64,000 nt of DNA. Source: Bacteroidota bacterium (GTDB lineage Bacteria > Bacteroidota > Bacteroidia > Sphingobacteriales > Sphingobacteriaceae). The stretch spans positions 62,001 to 126,000 of the forward strand of contig JAEXHI010000030.1 in NCBI GenBank assembly GCA_023450085.1, read 5' to 3'. Below, in pieces: positions 11,001 through 20,341 of this stretch. The notes beneath the pieces were generated by a model. It was not told the DNA's origin and did not search any database. It saw only the letters and a program-made list of their open reading frames with translations. Within the stretch, counting starts at the first letter, position 1; the number at the start of each line of letters is the position of its first letter. The position numbers and the translations under genes were made by a program.

Positions 11001-11015
11001 TAGAAGTTTTTTCAT
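8001..11015 (-). CDS. SusC/RagA family TonB-linked outer membrane protein (pair 2)
   Basis: A 1004-residue TonB-dependent transporter. The order is signal peptide (1-20, ending SAMA/Q), carboxypeptidase-D-like domain (~22-100), plug (LYVVDGVILP, DIESIEVLKDAAAAAIYG, GVVIVSTKRG), and a barrel ending IMFGINVGL. It acts with the SusD protein 17 bp downstream as an active outer-membrane importer. Its first ~30 codons and ~30 bp of leader are nearly identical at DNA level to susC3 (13063-16167), after which synonymous sites diverge. The promoter is at 11059-11090. The substrate is unknown; there are no adjacent carbohydrate-active enzymes. Confidence 0.95.
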   Translation of the reverse strand: MKKLLQSLFILLFVASSAMAQNRTITGTVTSKEDGLPLPGVSVKVKGSSVGVATGSNGKFSLSVPASATALEFSSLGFTSVTLNIGSNNVINVSLSAGSNDLSEIVVVGYGTQSKRTLTTSIARVSGEEIENQPVPSLSQAIQGRMAGVQVTSGSGRPGAPIQVNIRGRASISAGNNPLYVVDGVILPSNSGSTPVSAGSGVSALANINPDDIESIEVLKDAAAAAIYGSRGSNGVVIVSTKRGKAGSNSTISVNTYTGRQSLTNKVDLIDATQYRTLLNEARVNTGLTPTYTQAQVDNPTANVNWLDEILRDKSNVSNVQLSVASGGDQKTTYYTSLNYYNQDGALLEGSFKRYAVRLNAEHKVNSFIKLGTNISLSKADRVETPVDNSIYSPFPRAVVARPDQPIYNADGTFAVNDFNNPVHMFQSKNWVNLVNIFNSTYAEATILPELKFRSAIGIDYTLIDQRTYNPITSLSGASSNGSASSGYVQTQNYLATQTLSYLKSFFDNKLSVDATAVYEHQWNTQENNRVDGQNFPSDNTNYLTSAAQITGGTASWTKYAIESMLGRLNLGWDGKYLLGASIRRDGSSKFPKEGRYGYFPSVSAGWIASEEDFLKNNKIFSLIKLRSSYGKTGNQDGIGNFSSRRLIGTGFNYNDSPGFALSAIGSPNLKWENTKQFDVGLDLGFLNNRINFSADYYRKNTTDLLQNRPIPSTTGFGSILENIGSMKSSGFDFTINSSNFVGAFKWNTSFNISTTKNEITELYSNQPVTGSFVTRTAAVGQPMGVFFLIKSLGVNPANGNMMYQDLDGNGLINDLDRQYLGNPIPKIFGGITNNFSYKGIDLSVFFQYAAGHKIYNMSAEGLGGYESLGANINAAGTSVPTNISREAFENRWTPSNTGAKFPRAVGGTAGTLNSQRSSRYLQDGDYLRLKNITLGYNLPKSLLNKAKINNVRVYVTGQNLLTFTKYTGFDPEISSDFTVGNTGVDQGSIPQFKTIMFGINVGL

Positions 11016-11394
11016 AAACTTTTTAGAAATTTAGGTTAGTTAATAAATAATTTAAAGGCCAATATAGAGATATAAACTATGTAACACAAATTTTATTTAA
11101 CATTTTTTAACAAAACCGATGTTTTCAACATGCTGTGCACAAAAGATTTAGTGTTTATTGAACAAAACGACGTCAACAAACACCAAACTTACCTCTCATT
11201 TTTCTAATAGCATTTTTAAGAATAATAAAACTTTCGACCATCTTATTATTAGGGTCCATATAACAGCAAATACTCATAAGTTTTAAGAAAAGGACAAAGC
11301 TATTCCTAAAATGCGATTGTAAATATTCTCTAAAAAGCAAAGAGGCAGGACATCCGTCCCACCCCTTCTATTTTATTTATTATAACCTGCTTTT
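11016..11394. other. Intergenic region between SusC2 and SusD3; promoter only
   Basis: A 379-bp AT-rich gap holding the susC2 leader and promoter (11059-11090). Downstream of the susD3 stop there are only short, imperfect inverted repeats; I see no convincing terminator and no reading frame of note. Confidence 0.55.
11059..11090 (-). promoter_or_regulatory. Promoter of susC2
   Basis: On the minus strand: TTTG, 20-bp spacer, TATATTGG, followed by a ~40-nt leader containing TTATTAACTAACC before the ATG. It fits the Bacteroidota sigma-ABfr consensus (TTTG / TAnnTTTG) with one change. The same arrangement lies upstream of susC3. Confidence 0.65.
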
Positions 11395-13032
11395 CTAGTT
11401 GGCTATCGCCGGGCTACCTGATGCCGGTGGGTTATAGCTAAATTCGGTTACTGGAACATCCCAATAATCCATATAGTTATAATCCATTAGGCACGGAAGT
11501 ACTGTAAAACCACCCGCCGGAGTAACACCAATCATTGAATTCGGCACTAACACATTTGCATTTGCTCTACCGCCGCCTAAACTAGCCTTGGTAATCACAC
11601 CCCAACGTCTTGCATCGTAAAATGCCAAACCTCTAAGTGTTAAAGCAACTCTTCTTTCTCTTCTTAATTCCTCTAAAGCTTGCGCTTGAGTCAAACCAGT
11701 ATTTGCTACGGCAGCTAAACCTGCACCATTCGCAGCACGAACAGCATCAATATAAGCCAAGCCTACATTCACTTGGTTGTTTCTGATTTCCACTTCTGCC
11801 AACATTAAGGCATTTTCTTCCCATGACCCTGCAAAATTCGCGAAACCAGTTCTAGCATTTGTAGACCAATATCCACCATTTTGAATAGCCGTCATGAAGT
11901 AACGTGAACCAAATTGAATACCTCTAGCTTGTCTGTTCACCTCAGGAGTAGGCAAAAGACTTACTCCCTTCACAAAACGTTGATCGCCAGTTTTAAAGTC
12001 CTGCACCCAACGCTCTGATGGATAAATCCAACCAGGATTGTTTGCATTAGAATTCCAAAGGAAAATATGCTGTTGGTTATTTGGAGACAAACCTTCTGCG
12101 GCTACTGCAGAAATACCTAATAAGAAGGTAATATCACCTTGAACCAAACCAGCCGTAGCTAATGTTTTGATAGAAGTTAAATCAGCAGCAGTTAACTCTG
12201 CAACCTTTTTATTCACCAAAATATTTCTTGCCTTATAAGTATTAATACCTCTTAACCACATTTGTGGCGAAATAGCTGGTGCTCCAGCAGGTTTGTTAAA
12301 CGCCGGGATAATGGCATTCATGGTAGAAGTATATACCGCATCAGTAGCTGCAATAGGTGTTAATAAAGTTGCAGCCTTATCAAAATTCGCATTTGCTTCT
12401 GTAATAATTTGTTGACGGGTTTTGTATTGAGCATCAGTTGTACCGTCAGTTTTATCATTAATTACACCAGCGATATACATAGAACCGATACGTGAATAGG
12501 CAAAACCTTTCCACCAATATGCCCAAGCTTGTAAAACAGATTTTTCAGTTGCTGGTAGGGAAATCGCTGGGTTATTAATAGCCTGCAACAAAAAGTTTGC
12601 TTGACCATTTAAAAAGTAAGCCATGTTCCACTCATATACCAAAACATTTGTTTGTGAACCGTTAGTTGCAGCAAGGTTATTTAAGGCTTTTAACTGTGTA
12701 GCCTGATCCAAAACCAAAACTCCTGGTACTACCGTATTGTAAGGTGCAGGCAAAGTAATCTTATCTACCTGATTGGCATATCTCCAACCAAAGTTACCTG
12801 CAGAACTCCACTGCTCATCGCCCATAAAACTATGTTGATTTAAGGTATGAACCAATAGGTTGTTACCTACATAAAGCTTATTCCACATACCTAATGCAAA
12901 TTGTTCTACCCCTTTAACTGTCGCCAGTGACCCTCCTGGAGTTGGAGAGTTCGGATCATCCAATTGCAAATCGGACTTTTTACAATTAGTCAAGAACAAG
13001 ACTATCGCAAAAAATGCTAATATTTTCTTCAT
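11395..13032 (-). CDS. RagB/SusD family outer membrane lipoprotein (pair 3)
   Basis: A 545-residue SusD-type lipoprotein with a very short signal sequence and lipobox Cys17 (FLTNCKK). It is the most divergent SusD in the window but keeps the helical core (SVLQAWAYWWKGFAYSRIGS) and the C-terminal EELRRERRVALTLRGLAFYD segment, and ends with an aromatic-rich tail (MDYNYMDYWDVPVTEF). It lies 30 bp downstream of susC3, with which it should form a surface SusCD complex. It is somewhat longer than typical SusD proteins. The ligand cannot be assigned. Confidence 0.9.
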   Translation of the reverse strand: MKKILAFFAIVLFLTNCKKSDLQLDDPNSPTPGGSLATVKGVEQFALGMWNKLYVGNNLLVHTLNQHSFMGDEQWSSAGNFGWRYANQVDKITLPAPYNTVVPGVLVLDQATQLKALNNLAATNGSQTNVLVYEWNMAYFLNGQANFLLQAINNPAISLPATEKSVLQAWAYWWKGFAYSRIGSMYIAGVINDKTDGTTDAQYKTRQQIITEANANFDKAATLLTPIAATDAVYTSTMNAIIPAFNKPAGAPAISPQMWLRGINTYKARNILVNKKVAELTAADLTSIKTLATAGLVQGDITFLLGISAVAAEGLSPNNQQHIFLWNSNANNPGWIYPSERWVQDFKTGDQRFVKGVSLLPTPEVNRQARGIQFGSRYFMTAIQNGGYWSTNARTGFANFAGSWEENALMLAEVEIRNNQVNVGLAYIDAVRAANGAGLAAVANTGLTQAQALEELRRERRVALTLRGLAFYDARRWGVITKASLGGGRANANVLVPNSMIGVTPAGGFTVLPCLMDYNYMDYWDVPVTEFSYNPPASGSPAIAN

Positions 13033-13062
13033 TTTATTATGAATTAAATTTATACTTATTAA

Positions 13063-16000
13063 TTAAAAACCTACGTTAATGCTAAATTGAAATGATTTCA
13101 AGTTAGGCGCACCGTAGTAATCAACTCCAGTAAAAGAACCAAACCCTGAGATGGTACCTCCTTGGTTGGTCAAAGCTGCTGTAGCCTCTGGATCTAGACC
13201 TTTATATTTGGTCCAAGTAGCCAAGTTTCTACCTGTAGCAGTAACCGAAATACTTCTCACCCACTTTTGTTTCAAAATATTTGTCAAGTCATAAGTGATA
13301 GACACATCTCTTAATCTCAAATAACTACCGTCTTCCACAAAGTGAGATAATGGTGTATTAGTATTATACAAGCTATTATAGAAAGCCACAAAAGAACCTT
13401 GCTGACCAGCAATATTAATCGACTCATCAAAATCTGCGTGTAATCTATCTCTATATAACCATTGTCTTGTTTGGTTATAAATATTTACACCTTTTATCCA
13501 ATCAAATTGCACACCAACAGTCAACTTTTTAAACAAAGTGAAACGGTTGATGAAAGAAGCAGTAAAATCAGGGTTAACGTTACCAACTACTGCTAAATCA
13601 TCAGCACCGGTAAGCACTACGTTATAGTTAGACAAGTTTACTACATAACCGTTTACTACAGTATAATTTGCTTCGTTTGCAGCAGGAATATATCTGGTAC
13701 CGTCTGGTTTCAATTGATCAATACGGCTTAAAGGTCTTTGCATGTAAAGGTTACCCAAATCACCACCTGGAGCTAAATTAAATACCCCATTAGTAATAGG
13801 CACATTGTTTGCAACTTCTGTAATATATGACCTAGCTTTAGCCCATCTTAAGCCAAAATTCCAATCAAAATTTTGAGACTTATAAGTGTTAAGGTCTAAG
13901 GAAATGTCTAAACCGTTACTTTTTAAACCTACTAAGTTATCGGTTACCCCTGTAGCCCCTGTTGAAGGCGCAACTGGCGCAGTTTGAATTACATCTTTAG
14001 AAGTTCTTCTCCAGTAGGTAGCGTTCAACACTGCATTACTTAACCAGCTACCTTTTAGTGGTTTTAAATTTAAATCCGTACCAACCTCTAACTCTGTCGT
14101 TTTTTGGATCGCCAACTCTGGGTTATTTGCAGTAGACCTAGTATACAAGGTTGATCCACTCTCTCCAAAATTACCTCTGGCAAAAGTTACCTGTCTTGCA
14201 TAGGTTCCTGGTTGAACACCCGCTTCACCATAAGCAGCACGTAATTTCCAGTTGGTAATGAAACCTTTATTCTTGAAAAGTTCTGATGGGTTAAAATAAA
14301 CTGTTCCTCTTGGAAACGTAGCAGGCTTACTTTGACCACCAAACGCAGACGAATAATCCGAACGGAAACCTACTGACACCCCAAACAAATTAGCATAATC
14401 AATAGTTTGATTTACCAAGAAACCATAAATCAATAATTCACTATAGCTATCACCACCAGTTCTTGTGGTTGCACTAGATAACGTATATGGTGGATAAGCC
14501 GGTAAAGCTACACCTTGAGCATAAAAATAATCACTTAATGTTTTTCTAGCATCGTAGGTAACTTGAGTTGTAGTTTTAATAGGCAAGTCTAATTTGAAAT
14601 CACTTTGAAAATCTGTTCTAAAGAAGGCACTAGCCGCTCCATAATGAACTCTGTAATTTTCAAATTCTTTAGTGATACTACCATTAATATCTGATCCGAA
14701 GAAAACAGTTTGTGCTCTTCCTGTTTGGTTAAAATAGAAATCACTTTGTTGAAAAGCTCTAGCATCTAATGCATATTTCACATCCAATTCCAAAAATTTA
14801 GGCAACTTATAGTTAAGGTTGAAATTTTGTACAATTCTTGGGGTTTTACTATAACGCGATCTAGCTTCTCTTTCAGCCAAAGCGTTGTTTCCATCGGTTA
14901 ATGTACTTGGTTTCACCACTAATTGACCAGTATTAGGGTTTCTCCAGGTAAAATCAATCCATTGTAAAGAGTTCACCAAATTAAAACGGTTAGAAGACAA
15001 TAAATCTTCTTTTGTAGTGATCAATTGCGTAGCACTTCTAAAGTTTAATCCCTTTACTGGATTGATACCAAAGTTTAAGTTTAGATTGGTTCTTGAGAAG
15101 TTGTTACTGTAAACATCTTGCTGAGAAAGGTGCGAAGCTCCAAAAGCATAATCATATTTTTCTGCACCACCTCTAATGTTAATTGAGTTTGAATAAGTGT
15201 TGGCTACCCTGTTACCTTGATCGATGTGATCGTAAGTTGGTAAAAGGATAGGCTTGTTGTTTTGTACGGTTTTATCCGTTCCAAAAGGCATAGCCGTTGG
15301 ATTTGGCCAAACACCAATAGCACTAGGAGCAATAGGTTGGTTGGTCGTAGTCACGATATTACCTGCCGCATCAGTAACCCAGTGGTGATTTTTAGCAGTC
15401 AGATCATTTAATCTAATTACTCGGTCATTACTGTATCTTGATGCTACATCAATACTAAGTTTAGCGTTTTTCAAGCCTCTTTTTGTAAAAACCTGAATTA
15501 CACCATTACCCCCTTGTGCTCCATATAACATACCACCAGCAGATCCTTTAACAATCTCTACTCTTTCGATAATGTTTGGATCTAAATCTGTTAGTAGATC
15601 CGAGCTCGACTGAACTCCATCAATCATAATTAAAGGAGAAGTTCCCGCCAAGTTATTATAACCTCTCAAAATAATTTGAGGGCTAGCTCCTGGCTGTCCA
15701 CTACGTTGGATCACTTGAGCACCAGCCACTTGACCCTGAAGGGCTTGAGTTACGTTTGTTGTTGCACTTTTTGGAAAGTCTTTCGAATCTAAAGTAGCAA
15801 CCTCAATTGGCACTAATTTTTTGGATGTGGCCACACCCACACCGGTTACAACAACTTCACTAAGATCCTTAGAATCAGCAGCCAAAGAAACATTAAATGT
15901 ACTTGCCGATCCGATCGAGACTGTTTGAGCTGCAAAGCCGATTGAACTGAATTCTAATGCGGTTGCATTAGCTGGGACAGATAAGGTAAATCTGCCATTT

Positions 16001-16167
16001 GCGCCGGTTGATGCGCCAATGTTTGTCCCTTTTACTTTTACACTCACACCAGGAATTGGAAGACCGTCCTCTTTGGACGTAACCGTTCCTGTGATTGTTC
16101 TGTTTTGCGCCATTGCCGACGAGGCAATAAAAAGCAAAATGAACAAACTTTGTAGAAGTTTTTTCAT
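13063..16167 (-). CDS. SusC/RagA family TonB-linked outer membrane protein (pair 3)
   Basis: A 1034-residue TonB-dependent transporter: signal peptide (1-20, SAMA/Q), carboxypeptidase-D-like domain (~22-100), plug with a variant SusC signature (LIMIDGVQ, IIERVEIVKGSAGGMLYG, GVIQVFTKRG), and a barrel ending FQFSINVGF. The plug differs from the common DAS-AAIYG form of the other two SusC proteins, so it belongs to a different SusC subgroup although the first ~100 residues are near-identical to theirs. The partner SusD is 30 bp downstream. It is the first gene of the minus-strand block, with its own promoter at 16209-16239. Confidence 0.94.
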   Translation of the reverse strand: MKKLLQSLFILLFIASSAMAQNRTITGTVTSKEDGLPIPGVSVKVKGTNIGASTGANGRFTLSVPANATALEFSSIGFAAQTVSIGSASTFNVSLAADSKDLSEVVVTGVGVATSKKLVPIEVATLDSKDFPKSATTNVTQALQGQVAGAQVIQRSGQPGASPQIILRGYNNLAGTSPLIMIDGVQSSSDLLTDLDPNIIERVEIVKGSAGGMLYGAQGGNGVIQVFTKRGLKNAKLSIDVASRYSNDRVIRLNDLTAKNHHWVTDAAGNIVTTTNQPIAPSAIGVWPNPTAMPFGTDKTVQNNKPILLPTYDHIDQGNRVANTYSNSINIRGGAEKYDYAFGASHLSQQDVYSNNFSRTNLNLNFGINPVKGLNFRSATQLITTKEDLLSSNRFNLVNSLQWIDFTWRNPNTGQLVVKPSTLTDGNNALAEREARSRYSKTPRIVQNFNLNYKLPKFLELDVKYALDARAFQQSDFYFNQTGRAQTVFFGSDINGSITKEFENYRVHYGAASAFFRTDFQSDFKLDLPIKTTTQVTYDARKTLSDYFYAQGVALPAYPPYTLSSATTRTGGDSYSELLIYGFLVNQTIDYANLFGVSVGFRSDYSSAFGGQSKPATFPRGTVYFNPSELFKNKGFITNWKLRAAYGEAGVQPGTYARQVTFARGNFGESGSTLYTRSTANNPELAIQKTTELEVGTDLNLKPLKGSWLSNAVLNATYWRRTSKDVIQTAPVAPSTGATGVTDNLVGLKSNGLDISLDLNTYKSQNFDWNFGLRWAKARSYITEVANNVPITNGVFNLAPGGDLGNLYMQRPLSRIDQLKPDGTRYIPAANEANYTVVNGYVVNLSNYNVVLTGADDLAVVGNVNPDFTASFINRFTLFKKLTVGVQFDWIKGVNIYNQTRQWLYRDRLHADFDESINIAGQQGSFVAFYNSLYNTNTPLSHFVEDGSYLRLRDVSITYDLTNILKQKWVRSISVTATGRNLATWTKYKGLDPEATAALTNQGGTISGFGSFTGVDYYGAPNLKSFQFSINVGF

Positions 16168-16208
16168 AAACTTTTAGAAATTTAGGTTAGTTAATAGTTA
16201 ATTAAGAC

Positions 16209-16239
16209 CTAATATAATCAGTTTAAAGTGCAACGCAAA
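16209..16239 (-). promoter_or_regulatory. Promoter of susC3
   Basis: On the minus strand: TTTG, 19-bp spacer, TATATTAG, then a ~40-nt leader with TATTAACTAACC. It is homologous to the susC2 promoter at 11059-11090, including the AATTTG-GTT context of the -33 box. Confidence 0.6.
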
Positions 16240-16441
16240 TTTTATTTTAACATTTTTTAACATTTACCTATCTATTATTTTACAATAACATTACCGGTTT
16301 TTGAAAAAAAGTTCAAATACGTTAACGATTAAGCTTTTTTTATAAATTTCTATCGCCTATGAACCGTTCAAAAAAAAGATAATAGTTGTACAACCTTTTT
16401 AAGATAACAAGAAGATTTTTAAAAAAAATACGGCTAAAAAC

Positions 16442-18916
16442 CTAGATGCCCAAAAACACACTATTGAAAAACAGCTGCTTACCCGATTCCCAGAAAGACC
16501 GGAATAAAAGAGGTGCCGCGATATAAACTACCGTTCCCTTTCCTATGTCTTCTGAAGCCAATAACATCCCCGAAGAAAGTTTATCCTTAACCTTTGTTCC
16601 TACTACTCCCGCCATATAGCTATCTGGTTTTAGCAAACCGATATTATAACCATTCTCTAAAGGCTGATAGACGTTCGCATCCGTTTTTAAGGTATAATAA
16701 TTTTTAGATGCTCCAAATGATAACGGGTGTGTGGTGTCCAAGTGCAAGTTGTAAATGGCTCCAGGAATACTGTTGCTAAAATCATCATGCCCTCTATCTC
16801 CATAAGCTACCGTATTTCCTTTAGCATCATTAGATTTTTCTTCTTTTCTTTTTATTTGGAAAGGCTTTTTCCCTACAAACGCAGCAATAGCATCTTCCAA
16901 TAAAATCAATTTACCTCCTGCACTCACCCATGGAGCCAATTGCTCTGCCAACCTATCGCTATAATAGCCATCGGCAACAATCAGGGTATTCACTTTTTGA
17001 ATATCAAGATTTGCGGCAGCCGACACATTTAAGATAGAAATAGGCATATCCAACTGCTGCTCAAACAAATGCCAAATTTCACCTACCGATTGAGAGGAAA
17101 CTTCTGAACCCGCTAACACGGCTACTTTTGGGATGCTGAGCAAGCGATATACAGAAGAGCCAAAGTCTTTACCCTTTTCTACAAAGCCAGAACTCAATAC
17201 TTTCACCTCAGCATTCATTTGGGTTAAGGTTTTCTCCACTATCGCTTGTACATTAGGCATCTTTTTCTCATTTTCTGCTCTATATATCAATAACGTGCCT
17301 GCTTTATACACCACTCCGCCTATTGTAAAGTTCTGCTCAGCCATACGCACCTTAACGCCTTGCTCTTGTAAAGTTCGTAACACTTTTACATCTTCAATTC
17401 CATCCCAAGACAATACCCATGCGTAAGGCTTAACGGCGGTGCTTACCGATTTCTTTTGTTCTTCAATAAAGGAGAAAGACCCTGACAAGCCTTCCTTAAC
17501 GGCATAGGCTTTTAAGCCGTAGGCGTAAGGCAGGGCCCAAGCAGTGATATCATAAGTATTAGAATCGGATACTGCGGTTTGGGGTTCAAATAGGATATTT
17601 GCTAGTACGCCATGTTTTTGTGCCACATTCACAATCATATCGTTTCGTTCCACCTTAAATGTCTCCTGCTTTTGCGTTTCATAGTTATATCCATTCAAAG
17701 TTCTATCGGCACCAAAAGCGAAAGCAATTTTATTTTTAGTAAGTAAATCGGCCAGTTTACGCATTCTCGAAATATTTTGAGCCTTTACCACATAGGCTTT
17801 ATAAGGTAAAGCGGGGGTTAAACTTTGCTCAAAAAACTTCCTAAATTCAACCAATAGCTTTTCGGCATATCCCGAAGCTATTTCAATGGTAGATAAAGAA
17901 GTGGTGAAGTGATGTGAAATTCTATCTTTTAAGGTTAAGGTATCTCCGTCAGCTGTAATTACCGCTAAACCCGCTCTAATTCCTCCTTGTTCGTAAGTCA
18001 TACCAATGGCACCATTATATAAAGGATAGGTATCACCATAGGAAGGATAAAGTAAATCAAAGCGCTCTTTTGTAAAGTATTGCCAGCCGTTCTCATCAAA
18101 ATATTTCGCATTATTCCTACCAACAATCACTTGGAATTGGCGTTGCCAAGGGGTTACTGCTTGATGTATAGGTTCTGCCGCTGGAGCAAAATAATAAGGT
18201 TCGTTATAACCTTGCTCATGAAAATCTACATGAATTTGAGGCAACCACTGATGGTATTGCTTTATCCTTTGCTCGCTTTCAATTTGACTTTGCCAAGCCC
18301 AATCTCTGTTCAAATCAAAATAGTAATGATTACTCCTGCCTCCTGGCCACGGCTCGTAATGTTCGCGAGCGCTTGGGTCTGGATTAGGTTCTGCCCCCAC
18401 TACCCCATTAAAATAGTTCACATATCTTTCTCTGCCGTCTGGATTTAAACAAGGATCAATAATCACGATGGTATTCTTCAACCAAGTTTTTACCTTCTCA
18501 TCTTTTGCCGAAGCCAAAGTGTATAGGACTTTCATGGCCGTTTCCGTAGAATTGGCCTCGTTTCCATGAACATTATAACTCAACCATACAACTACAGGCT
18601 GTTTGTCTAAAGCAATACGCTTATCTCCATTAGAAATGGCCATATTATTGGCCTTAATCTGGTCTAATCGGGCCATGTTGCTCGCATCAGAAACCACTGC
18701 AAAAAGCAGCTCTCTTCCTTCGTAGGTTTTCCCATACGACTGCAGTTTCACATTACTTGTTTTTGAAGCTACCTCCTTATAATAGTCGACCACTTTTTGA
18801 TGGTTTGTAAAATGTGTACCTAACTCGTAGCCTAAAAAAGCATCAGGAGTTTGCAACTGAGCAAACAATGGCACACAAACAAAGCTCAGCCAGAAAATCA
18901 AGAGGGTTCTTCTCAT
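16442..18916 (-). CDS. M14 family zinc metallocarboxypeptidase, secreted type
   Basis: An 824-residue protein with a Sec signal peptide (1-19, ending LFA/Q). Residues ~30-330 are the M14 catalytic domain: HGNE supplies zinc ligands His117 and Glu120, DFHE supplies the third ligand (His233), NPDGRERY is the substrate-binding NPDG segment, and MTYEQGG carries the likely catalytic Glu309. Residues ~370-824 form a long C-terminal extension with a type-1 glutamine-amidotransferase-like fold pattern (VAVLAGSEVSS, GGKLILLEDA), common in Bacteroidota M14 proteins. It should trim C-terminal residues from peptides in the periplasm or outside the cell. Its position upstream of three SusCD pairs suggests, but does not prove, a link with peptide uptake; 274 bp and separate promoters lie between them. 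Confidence 0.9.
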   Translation of the reverse strand: MRRTLLIFWLSFVCVPLFAQLQTPDAFLGYELGTHFTNHQKVVDYYKEVASKTSNVKLQSYGKTYEGRELLFAVVSDASNMARLDQIKANNMAISNGDKRIALDKQPVVVWLSYNVHGNEANSTETAMKVLYTLASAKDEKVKTWLKNTIVIIDPCLNPDGRERYVNYFNGVVGAEPNPDPSAREHYEPWPGGRSNHYYFDLNRDWAWQSQIESEQRIKQYHQWLPQIHVDFHEQGYNEPYYFAPAAEPIHQAVTPWQRQFQVIVGRNNAKYFDENGWQYFTKERFDLLYPSYGDTYPLYNGAIGMTYEQGGIRAGLAVITADGDTLTLKDRISHHFTTSLSTIEIASGYAEKLLVEFRKFFEQSLTPALPYKAYVVKAQNISRMRKLADLLTKNKIAFAFGADRTLNGYNYETQKQETFKVERNDMIVNVAQKHGVLANILFEPQTAVSDSNTYDITAWALPYAYGLKAYAVKEGLSGSFSFIEEQKKSVSTAVKPYAWVLSWDGIEDVKVLRTLQEQGVKVRMAEQNFTIGGVVYKAGTLLIYRAENEKKMPNVQAIVEKTLTQMNAEVKVLSSGFVEKGKDFGSSVYRLLSIPKVAVLAGSEVSSQSVGEIWHLFEQQLDMPISILNVSAAANLDIQKVNTLIVADGYYSDRLAEQLAPWVSAGGKLILLEDAIAAFVGKKPFQIKRKEEKSNDAKGNTVAYGDRGHDDFSNSIPGAIYNLHLDTTHPLSFGASKNYYTLKTDANVYQPLENGYNIGLLKPDSYMAGVVGTKVKDKLSSGMLLASEDIGKGTVVYIAAPLLFRSFWESGKQLFFNSVFLGI

Positions 18917-19012
18917 ACAGTTTAGATTCTTATAATCAATAATACTAAAAGAATATTTGATTTCACTTAAGCATTCGTAATTTTACACAGCACTATTCTC
19001 ATATTTGGCATC

Positions 19013-20314
19013 ATGACAAGTACCCAACAACTTTATCAGCATTATTTAGAATACCCAGTAATTTGCACTGATACTCGAGCAATTACCAATGGATGTTTAT
19101 TTTTCGCGCTAAAAGGCGAAAAATTTGATGCGAATGAGTTTGCAGAAAAAGCCGTTGAAGCGGGTGCTGCTTTTGCTATCATAGACAACCCTTCTTTTGC
19201 CAAAGGCGAAAAATTTCTTCTGGTAAATGATGTACTGGAAGCTTTGCAGGGACTCGCCAAACATCATCGCCAGCAACTGAACATCCCTATTGTTGGACTT
19301 ACTGGCAGCAATGGAAAAACGACTACCAAAGAACTGATCAGGGCAGTACTAGCAGAACATTTTAACGTATTTGCTACCAAAGGAAACTTAAACAACCATA
19401 TTGGCGTACCACTTTCTATTTTGAGCATTAATGATGATGTAGAAATTGCCGTGATTGAAATGGGGGCTAACCACCAAAAAGAAATTGAGCTCTTATGCAG
19501 CATTGCACAACCTACACATGGCTTGATCAGCAACGTGGGCATGGCGCATTTAGAAGGTTTTGGAGGTTTTGAAGGCGTTAAAAAGGGCAAGGCTGAACTG
19601 TATGCCTACTTAAGTGCTAACGATGGTTATGTTTTTGTAAACGCAGCAAACACCGACCTGATGGAAATGGTGGGTAAATCTGCTGCTAAAAAGATTGTGC
19701 ATTATAATGTAACCGAAGCAGAGGCGGTTCATGGTGTGCTAAAACATAGCGATCCTTTTATTGAATTTGAATGGACATTTGAGGGAAACAACCACACAGC
19801 AAAAGCCAACCTAACTGGCACGTATAATTTCGAGAATATTTTAGCGGCTATTAGTATTGGGTGTTTCTTTAAATTAAGCCCTCAAGAGATCAATAAAGGC
19901 TTAGCCGACTACTTTCCTACCAATAACCGCTCGCAACTGACCAAAACTGAATATAACACGGTAATTTGTGATTTTTACAATGCCAACCCTAGCAGTATGG
20001 CAGCAGCGATTACTAATTTGAACACGCTTAGCGCAACCAAAAAAGTGGCTATTTTAGGAGATATGTTTGAATTAGGGCCTGAGTCTAACAAACAGCATCA
20101 ACAAATTATAGAACTGGCTCTTGAAAACAATATAGATACGTTGTTATTTATAGGACATCATTTCTTCGAAGTAAAAAATCAAAATCCAGCTCATTTTTTT
20201 GAGACCCCAACACAAGCCGCCGAGTTTATTAAAACACAAAACTGGAAAGATACCCTTATCTTATTAAAAGGAAGCCGTGGAATGGCCTTGGAACAATTGC
20301 TGCCTTTACTTTAG
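19013..20314 (+). CDS. murF: UDP-N-acetylmuramoyl-tripeptide--D-alanyl-D-alanine ligase MurF
   Basis: A 433-residue cytoplasmic Mur ligase that adds D-Ala-D-Ala to UDP-MurNAc-tripeptide in peptidoglycan synthesis. The N-terminal uridine-binding domain (1-85) has the DTRAITNGCLFFALKG motif. The ATPase domain has the P-loop GLTGSNGKTTTKEL at ~95-107 and the NLNNHIGVP motif. TGTYNFENILAAI and the MurF-type DFYNANPSSM mark the central/C-terminal boundary. Length is normal for MurF. It is divergent from the M14 peptidase gene, sharing a 96-bp intergenic region. The repeat patch at 20342-20815 follows immediately. Confidence 0.95.
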   Translation: MTSTQQLYQHYLEYPVICTDTRAITNGCLFFALKGEKFDANEFAEKAVEAGAAFAIIDNPSFAKGEKFLLVNDVLEALQGLAKHHRQQLNIPIVGLTGSNGKTTTKELIRAVLAEHFNVFATKGNLNNHIGVPLSILSINDDVEIAVIEMGANHQKEIELLCSIAQPTHGLISNVGMAHLEGFGGFEGVKKGKAELYAYLSANDGYVFVNAANTDLMEMVGKSAAKKIVHYNVTEAEAVHGVLKHSDPFIEFEWTFEGNNHTAKANLTGTYNFENILAAISIGCFFKLSPQEINKGLADYFPTNNRSQLTKTEYNTVICDFYNANPSSMAAAITNLNTLSATKKVAILGDMFELGPESNKQHQQIIELALENNIDTLLFIGHHFFEVKNQNPAHFFETPTQAAEFIKTQNWKDTLILLKGSRGMALEQLLPLL

Positions 20315-20341
20315 AAAATGTAAACCGTTAAGAAATAATGT

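Noticed and set aside
1316..16167. SusCD triplet considered as a polysaccharide utilisation locus
   Set aside because: No glycosidase, lyase, sulfatase or sensor gene lies in or next to the block, so I do not assign a glycan substrate.
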